From NCBI GenBank assembly GCA_964650965.1, contig CAZYYO010000014.1, forward strand, positions 1-41,044: a stretch of DNA of 41,044 nt, given 5' to 3'. Source of the DNA: CAZYYO01 sp964650965 (GTDB taxonomy: Bacteria > Bacillota > Clostridia > Lachnospirales > Lachnospiraceae). The position numbers and the translations under genes were made by a program. A model generated the notes under the pieces. That model did no database searches. It had not been told where the DNA came from and saw only the letters and a list, made by a program, of their open reading frames with translations. Positions 23,965 through 32,643 of this stretch are shown here, piece by piece; the first letter of the stretch is position 1; each line of letters starts with the position of its first letter.

Positions 23965-24887
23965 TTAATAAATTAATAGAGAAAATTCAAAAAACAAATG
24001 CACCCATTGTAGTGGGCTTAGACCCAATGCTGAATTATATTCCCCAGCAAATTTTAGACAGCTCATATAAGGAGTATGGTCAGACATTAGAGGGGGCAGC
24101 AGATGCAATTTGGCAGTTTAATAAGGGAATTGTAGATGCAACCTATGACTTGATACCAGCAGTCAAACCACAGATTGCCATGTATGAGCAGTTTGGAATC
24201 CCTGGTCTTATGGCATTTAAGAAAACGGTGGACTATTGCCATGAGAAGGATTTGGTTGTGATTGGGGATGTAAAGCGTGGAGATATTGGTTCTACGTCAG
24301 CAGCTTATGCAACAGCACATATTGGTAAGATTCAGGTGGGAGAGAATACCTTTACTCCATTTGGTGAAGACTTTGCTACCGTGAATCCATACTTGGGAAG
24401 TGATGGAATCAATCCATTCTTAGATGTATGTAAGGAAGAAAAAAAGGGACTGTTTATCTTAGTGAAGACTTCGAACCCTTCCAGTGGAGAATTTCAGGAC
24501 CGTATCATTGATGGCAGACCATTATATGAGCATGTTGGCGAGATGGTTGCCAAGTGGGGCGAAAGCTGCATGGGCAATGATTATAGCTATGTGGGAGCAG
24601 TAGTAGGAGCAACCTACCCTGAAATGGGTAAGGTACTTCGCAAGATTATGCCTAAGAGCTTTATTCTGGTACCAGGATATGGTGCCCAGGGTGGAAAAGG
24701 AAAAGACCTGGTTCATTTCTTCAATGAAGATGGATTAGGGGCAATTGTTAATTCTTCCAGAGGAATTATTGCAGCCTATAAACAGGAACAGTATGCTTCT
24801 ATGGGCGCTGCTAATTACGCAGATGCTAGTCGTGCAGCTGTGGAGGATATGATTGAAGATATTAGCAATGCATTGAAGAATCAATAA
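23961..24887 (+). CDS. pyrF: Orotidine-5'-phosphate decarboxylase (long, subfamily 2 type)
   Basis: A 308-residue OMP decarboxylase of the longer type. The catalytic core is VIGDVKRGDIGSTSAAYA; VGLDPM at the start and VPGYGAQGGKGKD near the end are also typical. It removes CO2 from OMP to give UMP. It overlaps pyrC by 4 nt, and pyrK follows after 53 nt. Confidence 0.95.
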   Translation: MINKLIEKIQKTNAPIVVGLDPMLNYIPQQILDSSYKEYGQTLEGAADAIWQFNKGIVDATYDLIPAVKPQIAMYEQFGIPGLMAFKKTVDYCHEKDLVVIGDVKRGDIGSTSAAYATAHIGKIQVGENTFTPFGEDFATVNPYLGSDGINPFLDVCKEEKKGLFILVKTSNPSSGEFQDRIIDGRPLYEHVGEMVAKWGESCMGNDYSYVGAVVGATYPEMGKVLRKIMPKSFILVPGYGAQGGKGKDLVHFFNEDGLGAIVNSSRGIIAAYKQEQYASMGAANYADASRAAVEDMIEDISNALKNQ

Positions 24888-24940
24888 AAGAAATTGCAGC
24901 TTCTAAGTGAGAAGATAGATAATAAGGAGTAAAACAAAGG

Positions 24941-25705
24941 ATGTCAGAAAAACAAAAAGACCAGGCAATTATCATTAAACAGGAAGAAATTGCATATGGA
25001 ATCTATAGCATGTGGCTGAAAACCGCCGTAGCCAAAACAGCAAAGCCAGGACAGTTCATATCCATGTACTGTCACGATAAGACCAAGCTGCTGCCAAGAC
25101 CGATCAGTATTTGTGAAATTGATGCAGAGGATGAATCTCTGCGTGTTGTATATCGCATTGCTGGGGATGGAACAAAGGAGTTTTCCCAGTACCATACAGG
25201 AATGGAAATTGATATTGTGGGTCCCCTGGGCAATGGCTTCCCGATTGAACACCGCAAGTCCATTATTATTGGTGGAGGAATTGGAATTCCACCTATGCTG
25301 CAGCTGTCAAAGGAACTTACAGGAGCCAAGCAGATTGTGCTTGGGTATCGGGATATTCCATTTCTGAAAGAGCAGTTTGATGATTTAGGTCAGGTATTTG
25401 TAGCAACAGAAGATGGATGTATGGGAACAAAAGGAACGGTAATAGATGCGATTCGGGAGAATGGATTAGAAGCAGATGTAATCTATGCCTGTGGACCAAA
25501 ACCAATGCTGAAAGCTGTAAAAGCATATGCAGAGGAATTAGGCGTAACCTGCTATATTTCCCTGGAAGAGCGTATGGCTTGTGGAGTTGGAGCCTGTCTT
25601 GGGTGTGTATGCCAGTCGAAGGATGTAGATGAACATTCCCACGTTCATAATAAACGGGTATGTAAGGATGGTCCCGTATTTCTTGCACAGGAGGTGGAGC
25701 TGTAA
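24941..25705 (+). CDS. pyrK: Dihydroorotate dehydrogenase B electron-transfer subunit
   Basis: A 254-residue iron-sulfur flavoprotein. The FAD region includes RPISICEID, the NAD-binding part GGGIGIPPML, and the C-terminal 2Fe-2S cluster motif CGVGACLGCVC plus a later cysteine in NKRVCKDGP. It passes electrons from PyrD to NAD+. Its stop codon overlaps the pyrD start by one base, as expected for subunits made together. Confidence 0.95.
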   Translation: MSEKQKDQAIIIKQEEIAYGIYSMWLKTAVAKTAKPGQFISMYCHDKTKLLPRPISICEIDAEDESLRVVYRIAGDGTKEFSQYHTGMEIDIVGPLGNGFPIEHRKSIIIGGGIGIPPMLQLSKELTGAKQIVLGYRDIPFLKEQFDDLGQVFVATEDGCMGTKGTVIDAIRENGLEADVIYACGPKPMLKAVKAYAEELGVTCYISLEERMACGVGACLGCVCQSKDVDEHSHVHNKRVCKDGPVFLAQEVEL

Positions 25706-26610
25706 TGAGTATGAAAGTTGAGTTAGCAGGAGTTGCCTTGAAGAATCCTGTCATGACAGCCTCAGGAACCTTCGGTTCAGGAGAAGAATATGGAGAATTT
25801 GTAGATTTAAACAGATTAGGTGCCGTAGTAACCAAGGGTGTGGCAAATGTACCCTGGCCAGGGAATCCCACCCCAAGGGTTGCCGAGGTAAAAAGTGGAA
25901 TGCTGAATGCCATCGGACTTCAAAACCCTGGGATTGATGTGTTTCTAGAGAGAGACCTGCCCTTCTTAAATAAATATAATACAGTAAAAATTGTAAATGT
26001 ATGTGGAAAAAGCACTGCAGATTATATAGAAACAGTGGAAAGACTTGCAGATTCATCAGCAGATTTGTTGGAAATTAATATTTCCTGCCCCAATGTTAAG
26101 GAGGGGGGAATTGCCTTTGGACAGGATGCGAAGGCAGTATTTGCTATTACAGAGGAAATTAAGAAGAAGGCTGTACAGCCCATTATTATGAAGCTTAGCC
26201 CCAATGTTGCCAGCATTGCAGAAATGGCGAAAGCAGCAGAGGCAGCAGGCGCAGATGTACTGTCCTTGATTAATACCATTACGGGAATGAAGATTGATGT
26301 TGAGCGCCAAACCTTTGCATTAGCTAATAAGACCGGTGGAATGAGTGGTCCTGCAGTACATCCAGTGGCAGTGCGAATGGTATATGAGGTGTCCCAGGCC
26401 GTGAAGATTCCAATCATTGGAATGGGTGGAATTGAAACAGCAGAGGACGCGATTGAAATGATGTTAGCAGGAGCAACCGCAGTATCCGTTGGAACTGCTA
26501 ATTTCTATAATCCAACCGCAACGCTGGATGTGATTGATGGAATGCAGCGGTATATGGAACGGCACGGAATAAAGGAAATAACAGAGCTTATTGGTGCTGT
26601 TCATTTATAG
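25705..26610 (+). CDS. pyrD: Dihydroorotate dehydrogenase B catalytic subunit
   Basis: A 301-residue FMN enzyme of class 1B. It has PVMTASGTFGSGEEY, the substrate motif NAIGLQNPG, ISCPNVKEGG with the catalytic cysteine (the class 1 base), and GMGGIETAEDAIEMMLAGA for phosphate binding. It oxidises dihydroorotate to orotate. GGAGG lies near the end of pyrK, and the ATG shares one base with the pyrK stop. The hybrid kinase starts 23 nt after its stop. Confidence 0.95.
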   Translation: MSMKVELAGVALKNPVMTASGTFGSGEEYGEFVDLNRLGAVVTKGVANVPWPGNPTPRVAEVKSGMLNAIGLQNPGIDVFLERDLPFLNKYNTVKIVNVCGKSTADYIETVERLADSSADLLEINISCPNVKEGGIAFGQDAKAVFAITEEIKKKAVQPIIMKLSPNVASIAEMAKAAEAAGADVLSLINTITGMKIDVERQTFALANKTGGMSGPAVHPVAVRMVYEVSQAVKIPIIGMGGIETAEDAIEMMLAGATAVSVGTANFYNPTATLDVIDGMQRYMERHGIKEITELIGAVHL

Positions 26611-26633
26611 AAACAAAAACAGAGGCAGACAAG

Positions 26634-28958
26634 ATGAAAGAAATAAGTGAATTAGAATCATATTTGGAGTCCTTTGAACATACCGGTATCTATATTATTG
26701 ATCGTAAAACCATGGAAGTATATTATGAGAATGCTACTGCCTTGAAGTATACAGGGAGAAACCGGGTGGGTGAACCCTGTTACCTGGTACATGGTAATGT
26801 TTCTATGTGTGCAAGCTGTCCCCTTCGAAAACCGGATAAGAAAACACTGGTAAATCGAGCTGATTTAGGTATGGTTTTTGCAGTTACTTCCAGAGAGACG
26901 AAGTGGAAGGGAAAGGACTGCTATACCATTCATGTGGAAAAAGAGAGAGAGCTGCCAAAGCATACTACATTATCAGCAGAATCCTTAGAACGGATGAATC
27001 GGGCACTTCACTCTTCCATTATTTCTTATGTGGATGTAAATATGGCAACCTGCATGTGTCAGGCGATCCATTTTTCAGAGGAAGGAGATCATCAGATCTT
27101 CGATATGCCCTATGAAGAATATGTGCAGGATATTTGTATGAAACGATATGTACATGAAGAGGATCGAATTCGTGGCGAAGCAGTGCTGGGGCTCCATAGA
27201 TTAAAAGAGATTAGCTCAGATAGTGAAGGAAGCACAGAAGAAAGTGTGAGATTTCGCATTTTAGATGCGGCAGGGGCAGAACATACGCTGGAAAGTACAG
27301 CATATTATCTTCGGGATGAGCTGCCTCATCACGTATCCATCATTGCTCGAAACATGGATAGGAGTATGATAGGAGAGAATCTGATAAATCAACTGATTTC
27401 CAATGATTATGATTACCTGGCTATTTTCGATGTAGTGAATCATACCAACCAGGTCATTGCTAATACAGGCAGGTACAATCAGAAAGAGATGGAGAACTTC
27501 TTAAAGCAGGAGAATCGTGAAGCATATCTTCGCAGTATCTACGTGGGAAAGGATGTAGAGACCTTTGTATATCACAATTCTTTGTCCTATATTAGAGGTC
27601 AAATAGAACAGCAGAGCAGCTTTGACAATTATTATTATATCAAGGAGCGTAATGGAGATGTTTCCTATAAGAAGGAAACACTGTCCTATTTAAATGGGGA
27701 CCGGCGTTACCTGCTGTTATCTAGAGCGGATAGTAGTGATGCAGTTCGTAGTCAGCAGGAGATTAACCGAGAGCTGCGAACAGCATTGGAGAAGGCCAGA
27801 AAGGCAACCGAGGAAAGAACAGAATTATTTGCCAGAATGAGTCACGACTTAAGAACGCCAATGAATGGAATTCTGGGAATGACTGCCTTATCCGCCCAAG
27901 AGCAGGATGTTCAGGTGCTTCGAAAGAACCTGGCACAAATCGATAATTCTGCCCGCTATATGCTTCGCATGATAAATGATACCTTAGATATGAAACGTAT
28001 TGAGACTGGAAATCTGGTATTAAAGCCAAGATATACTTATTTACAGGAGTTTATGGACAGTCTCAATGAAATGATGAAGCCGAATGTTCAAACCATGGGA
28101 CTTTCCTATCAGGTGGTAAATAAAAATATTGATTTGAATCGATATGGTAATTTTGATCCAGTGCGTATGATGCAGATTTTTACCTGCATTTTAAGCAATG
28201 CGATTAAGTATACACCAAAGGATGGAAGCATTGTATTTACCATGGAATGCTTAAAGCATGAGAATAACCGAGATGATACCATGTTTGAAGTGAGAGATAC
28301 TGGTATCGGCATGAGTCAGGAGTTTCTAAATACGCAGCTGTTTCTTCCTTATGCCCAGGAGAATAATCATCTAACAGGACGGTATGCAGGACCAGGGTTA
28401 GGGCTTGCAATTACGAAGAGCCTGGTCGATCTTATGGGTGGAAGAATTACCATTGAAAGTGAACCGGGAGATGGCACCTGTGTAAGAATCTATCTTTCTA
28501 TAGAGGTAGTGGATGCCAAAGAGTACGAACAAAGCCAGGCCAAGATTATGGAGAAAAACACTAGCACCATGCAAAGGTTGAAGAATCGACGCATTCTTCT
28601 TTGTGAGGATCATCCACTGAATGCTGAAATAGCCAAACGTCTGCTGGAAAAGGTAGGATGTCAGGTTACCTGGGCAAAGGATGGTGAAGAAGGCTTAGAA
28701 TTCTATGAGGATGCTATGCCCTATACCTTTGATGTGGTACTGATGGATATTCGCATGCCTCGCATGGATGGTATTCAAACAGCCCGAGCCATTCGAAATG
28801 CAGGAAAAGAGGATGCCAAAACTCTGCCAATTATAGCTTTGACAGCCAATGCTTTTGATTCTGATAAAAGTGACTCCAAGGAGGCAGGAATGAACGACCA
28901 TCTGGCTAAGCCGGTAGTACCTCAGGTGCTCTATGAGACCATAGCAAAATATATTTAG
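26634..28958 (+). CDS. Hybrid sensor histidine kinase/response regulator
   Basis: A 774-residue cytoplasmic hybrid kinase with no membrane segment. An N-terminal PAS-like domain carries three cysteines (C49, C59, C62 in CYLVHG...CASC), a pattern seen in many PAS domains of anaerobes. A second sensor region of about 300 residues follows. HisKA has H near 404 (MSHDLRTPMNGIL), HATPase has the GPGLGLAITKSL box, and a C-terminal receiver has its aspartate near 704 (VVLMDIRMPRMDG). It begins 23 nt after pyrD in the same direction, so it may share the pyr transcript. No output DNA-binding domain is present. Confidence 0.92.
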   Translation: MKEISELESYLESFEHTGIYIIDRKTMEVYYENATALKYTGRNRVGEPCYLVHGNVSMCASCPLRKPDKKTLVNRADLGMVFAVTSRETKWKGKDCYTIHVEKERELPKHTTLSAESLERMNRALHSSIISYVDVNMATCMCQAIHFSEEGDHQIFDMPYEEYVQDICMKRYVHEEDRIRGEAVLGLHRLKEISSDSEGSTEESVRFRILDAAGAEHTLESTAYYLRDELPHHVSIIARNMDRSMIGENLINQLISNDYDYLAIFDVVNHTNQVIANTGRYNQKEMENFLKQENREAYLRSIYVGKDVETFVYHNSLSYIRGQIEQQSSFDNYYYIKERNGDVSYKKETLSYLNGDRRYLLLSRADSSDAVRSQQEINRELRTALEKARKATEERTELFARMSHDLRTPMNGILGMTALSAQEQDVQVLRKNLAQIDNSARYMLRMINDTLDMKRIETGNLVLKPRYTYLQEFMDSLNEMMKPNVQTMGLSYQVVNKNIDLNRYGNFDPVRMMQIFTCILSNAIKYTPKDGSIVFTMECLKHENNRDDTMFEVRDTGIGMSQEFLNTQLFLPYAQENNHLTGRYAGPGLGLAITKSLVDLMGGRITIESEPGDGTCVRIYLSIEVVDAKEYEQSQAKIMEKNTSTMQRLKNRRILLCEDHPLNAEIAKRLLEKVGCQVTWAKDGEEGLEFYEDAMPYTFDVVLMDIRMPRMDGIQTARAIRNAGKEDAKTLPIIALTANAFDSDKSDSKEAGMNDHLAKPVVPQVLYETIAKYI

Positions 28959-28972
28959 AAAAATATTTCAGT

Positions 28973-29017
28973 AAAAAGATGCTGAGGCAGTAAAAACTAC
29001 TGCGTCAGCATCTTTTT
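28973..29017. terminator. Bidirectional terminator at the end of the hybrid kinase and AraC genes
   Basis: AAAAAGATGCTGA pairs with TCAGCATCTTTTT around a 19-nt loop that itself contains a small GCAGT/ACTGC stem. The stop codon of the minus-strand AraC gene (28997-28999) lies within it. Confidence 0.92.
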
Positions 29018-30226
29018 ATATTCCTGTGGAGTGAAACCAATCTCCTTCTTAAACTGCTTAGTAAAATATCCATAATCCTGGATGCCTACATTTCCTGCCA
29101 CCTCCGAGATACTTAGGGAAGTAGTGTTAAAGTATTTTATAGCAAGCTGCATACGCTGCTTGCGAATATAGCTGGTGAGACTTTGCCCTGTTTCCCTGCT
29201 GAATTCCTTAGAGAGAAAGGATGCGTTTTTTTGGAAATAATCAGCAATGACAGATAAGCTTAAATCTGTTGTCAAATATTGATCAATATAAGCAATCACA
29301 TTTCGAATCAGCTGTGAGTACTCCGGATAGCTGTAGTTACGAACCAGCAGACAGTATTTTCGTGCAATTTCAGATGGGAGATTTAATAGCTTCTGATGAT
29401 TTACAGTAGTGTTAATCAAAGTCATATAGGAATGAAACAGCCGCATAACATACATAGGGTGAACCCAGGTCTGCATCAGGCGAAGTTCACAATAGGTGTT
29501 GATATTATTTACAGTTTGTCTCAGCTCGCCAATGGAGGTCTGTTCCTTTAGACGTAAATGCATGGTTAACTGGGTGAGACAATCCAGGGAAATATGGTAG
29601 TCCCCGGATGCCACGGCATCCAGAAAATGCTTCAAATAGCCTCGATAGTCCATGGCGTACTGGAATAGAAAATTGTCCATCTCATTGGCACTGGGAATAA
29701 TCTGATGCTTCTCTTCTGAATAATTAAGGGTTTCAGGGGTGATATCAGCAAATTCCGGTATAAAATGTGCCAGAAGATGGGTCAAAAAAATAATCAGGTC
29801 ATCTACAGAAATATTTGGCAGAACATGATAGAAATTCTGCAATATCTGAAGCTTCTCTCTGGGAACATTGGCATCACGGAATACTTCATGAAGAAAAGCT
29901 TCTGTGATTTCCTCATCTCTAAATGGACCAATGTTAATAATATCCGGGATTTTATCTAAGGAAGCAAAGATGAGAATGTTATAAAATTTTAGGGAGCTTT
30001 TCACTACAATCATATGATATGCAGGTTTATTATCCACCTGTTGAAACATGGAAAGAATATCCGGTGTTTCATAGCGGGTCCACATCATCCGTCGAAAACC
30101 TTTATCAATATCGGCAATCCCTTCATAGGGCGGGGTAAAATATTGAGATTCCGTCTTGAAGGTATCACTAATCATTTGCTGAATAAATGGAAATTCTTCT
30201 TCTAAAATGTTTTTGCTTGTATCCAT
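28997..30226 (-). CDS. AraC-family regulator with large N-terminal domain
   Basis: A 409-residue regulator. The first 290 or so residues form a sensor domain without a cupin motif that I can recognise. The C-terminal 100 residues are the double helix-turn-helix (ADYFQKNASFLSKEFSRETG and VGIQDYGYFTKQFKKEIGFTPQEYK). I chose ATG 30226 because GGGAGAT lies 7 nt upstream and the promoter at 30260-30288 would start transcription downstream of the longer frame's start (30268). It is divergent from the GH2/GPH cassette and is the likely regulator of that cassette. Confidence 0.85.
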   Translation of the reverse strand: MDTSKNILEEEFPFIQQMISDTFKTESQYFTPPYEGIADIDKGFRRMMWTRYETPDILSMFQQVDNKPAYHMIVVKSSLKFYNILIFASLDKIPDIINIGPFRDEEITEAFLHEVFRDANVPREKLQILQNFYHVLPNISVDDLIIFLTHLLAHFIPEFADITPETLNYSEEKHQIIPSANEMDNFLFQYAMDYRGYLKHFLDAVASGDYHISLDCLTQLTMHLRLKEQTSIGELRQTVNNINTYCELRLMQTWVHPMYVMRLFHSYMTLINTTVNHQKLLNLPSEIARKYCLLVRNYSYPEYSQLIRNVIAYIDQYLTTDLSLSVIADYFQKNASFLSKEFSRETGQSLTSYIRKQRMQLAIKYFNTTSLSISEVAGNVGIQDYGYFTKQFKKEIGFTPQEYKKMLTQ

Positions 30227-30259
30227 TTTGCATCTCCCACAGGTATTATCATTACATGA

Positions 30260-30288
30260 ATTATACAATTAATATCAAAAAAATACAA
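30260..30288 (-). promoter_or_regulatory. Promoter of the AraC gene divergent from GH2
   Basis: On the minus strand, TTGTAT (30288-30283) and TATAAT (30265-30260) are separated by 17 nt. The expected transcript start near 30253 supports the ATG 30226 start. Confidence 0.6.
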
Positions 30289-30372
30289 ATACGGAAAAAA
30301 TCGTCCTATCTCAATAAAAAGTCAGGTGCTAAACTAGGTTCATCAATCAGTAAGAAGAAGGAGGGTTTTCTA

Positions 30373-32619
30373 TTGAATAAGTTAAATTGGAATCAGGGAT
30401 GGCAATTTTCCAAAGAAGAGAAAAAGGTCACAGAAGCATCTGTGATGAATCAGGGAAGCTGGGATGTTGTGGAGCTGCCACATACCTGGAACGGAATTGA
30501 CGGACAGGATGGTGGTAATGATTACTATCGTGGAACCTGCTACTATGCCAAACGCATAAAGAAGGCGGAGCTGCCACAGTGCGATGAGGTATATCTGGAA
30601 TTCGCAGGAGCAAATTCTTCCGCAGATGTCTATGTGGACGGAGCACATGCAGCACATCATGATGGTGGATATTCTACCTGGAGAGTAAATATCACCCAGT
30701 ATTTAAAAGAAGAAAATGAAATCGTAGTTGCTGTGGATAATGCAGCAAATGATCATGTATATCCTCAGAAGGCAGACTTCACCTTCTATGGCGGATTATA
30801 CAGAGCTGTATCGGTGTTATGTGTACCTAAGGCTCGTTTTGATTTGGATTATTTCGGTTCACCTGCTGTGAAGGTAACCCCAACAGTTCAGGGAAGTCAG
30901 GCAATGGTTCAGGTGGAAAGCTTCTTTACCGGCTTAACCGGAAGTGAGAAGGTGGTATATACCATTTCTGATGGTAAAGCGTGTGTTGCAACAGTAGAAA
31001 ATGGAGCAAATCAGCCATCGGCACAATTTACCATAGAGCAGCCACATTTATGGAACGGAAGAAAAGATCCCTTCTTGTATACCTTAACAGCACAGCTGAT
31101 GGATCAGGAGACCGTTCTTGACAGCAGAGAAGTTCGTTTTGGAATTCGCAGCTATGAGATTGACCCGGAGCAGGGCTTTATCTTAAATGGCAAGGCTTAT
31201 CCCCTTCGTGGCGTATCTCGTCATCAGGATCGTCCGGAGATTGGAAATGCTTTATTACCTCAGCATCATGAAGAGGATATTGACCTGATTTGTGAAATGG
31301 GAGCAACCACCATTCGTCTGGCACATTATCAGCATGATCAGTATTTCTATGATTTATGTGATGAAAAGGGACTGGTTATCTGGGCAGAGATTCCATATAT
31401 CTCAGAGCACCTTCCTAAGGGCAGAGAGAATACTATCAGCCAGATGACCGAACTGATTGCACAGAACTATAATCATCCATGTATTGTGGTATGGGGACTG
31501 TCCAATGAGATTACTATGAGTGGAGCATCTGATGCAGATTTGTTAGAAAATCATCACATTTTAAATGATCTGGCACACGATATGGATAAGACCAGACTTA
31601 CCACTGCAGCAATTGTGTCTATGTGTCCAATGGATGATCCTTATGTAAGAATCCCAGACGTGGTTTCTTATAATCATTACTTTGGATGGTATGGTGGAGA
31701 CACCTCTATGAATGGACCCTGGCTGGACAACTTCCATGCCAAATATCCAAAGCAGCCAGTGGGAATGAGTGAATACGGATGTGAAGCCTTAAACTGGCAT
31801 ACCTCAGATCCCAAGCAGGGAGATTACACCGAGGAGTATCAGGCGTATTATCATGAAGAACTGATTAAACAGCTGTATACCCGTCCATATATCTGGGCAA
31901 CCCATGTTTGGAATATGTTTGATTTCGCAGCAGATGCAAGAGCAGAGGGCGGAGAAAACGGTATGAATCACAAGGGTCTGGTTACCTTTGACAGAAAGTA
32001 TAAGAAGGATTCCTTCTATGCATATAAAGCATGGTTATCTGACCAGCCATTTGTACACATTTGCGGCAAGCGGTATGTAGACAGAGTAGAGGATGTAACC
32101 AAGGTAACGGTTTATTCCAATGAGAAGGAAGTAGAATTATTTGCTAACGGCAAGAGCTTAGGAAAGCAAAGCTCACCAGAGCATTTCTTCTATTTTAATG
32201 TTCCAAACGCAGGGGAAACAACACTGGTAGCCAAAGCAGGCAGCTGTGAAGATACTAGCAAGCTTCGTAAGGTGGCAGAGTTCAATAATGATTATCGTAT
32301 GGTAGAAACCGGTGAAGTACTGAACTGGTTTGAAATTACTACACCAGACGGTTATTTCTCCATTAATGACACCCTGGCTGATATTATGGCAAATCCAGCA
32401 GGAATGGAATTTGTCAAGGGGTTAATGAAGCAGGCAATGTCAGGAAATGACATGATGACTGGCGTAGATTTGGCTGAAAATCCTGGCTTAATGCAGATGA
32501 TGTCTGGATTTACTGTAAAACGTATGCTGTCCATGCTGGGAACCATGGGAACAGATGCTAAGATTACCAAGGAAGATATGCTGAAAATGAATGCAGCATT
32601 AAATCTCATTAAAAAGTAA
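30373..32619 (+). CDS. Glycoside hydrolase family 2 (beta-galactosidase/beta-glucuronidase type)
   Basis: A 748-residue GH2 enzyme. It starts with TTG at 30373, with AGGAGG exactly 8 nt upstream; a longer upstream frame has no ribosome site. The sugar-binding and immunoglobulin-like domains lead to a TIM barrel with acid/base E379 (WGLSNEIT) and nucleophile E467 (GMSEYGCE). N532-x-K534 (NHKG) matches the NxK motif of beta-glucuronidases, but related clostridial beta-galactosidases carry NDKG, so specificity is open. There is no signal peptide, so it is cytoplasmic. A helical C-terminal extension of about 90 residues (SINDTLADIMANPAGMEF onwards) is outside the GH2 core. A GPH transporter follows. 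Confidence 0.88.
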   Translation: MNKLNWNQGWQFSKEEKKVTEASVMNQGSWDVVELPHTWNGIDGQDGGNDYYRGTCYYAKRIKKAELPQCDEVYLEFAGANSSADVYVDGAHAAHHDGGYSTWRVNITQYLKEENEIVVAVDNAANDHVYPQKADFTFYGGLYRAVSVLCVPKARFDLDYFGSPAVKVTPTVQGSQAMVQVESFFTGLTGSEKVVYTISDGKACVATVENGANQPSAQFTIEQPHLWNGRKDPFLYTLTAQLMDQETVLDSREVRFGIRSYEIDPEQGFILNGKAYPLRGVSRHQDRPEIGNALLPQHHEEDIDLICEMGATTIRLAHYQHDQYFYDLCDEKGLVIWAEIPYISEHLPKGRENTISQMTELIAQNYNHPCIVVWGLSNEITMSGASDADLLENHHILNDLAHDMDKTRLTTAAIVSMCPMDDPYVRIPDVVSYNHYFGWYGGDTSMNGPWLDNFHAKYPKQPVGMSEYGCEALNWHTSDPKQGDYTEEYQAYYHEELIKQLYTRPYIWATHVWNMFDFAADARAEGGENGMNHKGLVTFDRKYKKDSFYAYKAWLSDQPFVHICGKRYVDRVEDVTKVTVYSNEKEVELFANGKSLGKQSSPEHFFYFNVPNAGETTLVAKAGSCEDTSKLRKVAEFNNDYRMVETGEVLNWFEITTPDGYFSINDTLADIMANPAGMEFVKGLMKQAMSGNDMMTGVDLAENPGLMQMMSGFTVKRMLSMLGTMGTDAKITKEDMLKMNAALNLIKK

Positions 32620-32643
32620 CAGATAAGAGGGGGTACACATAAA

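Noticed and set aside
30187..30372. N-terminal extension of the GH2 enzyme
   Set aside because: It overlaps the divergent AraC gene start, has no ribosome site and is poor in GH2-like sequence; TTG 30373 has an ideal AGGAGG.
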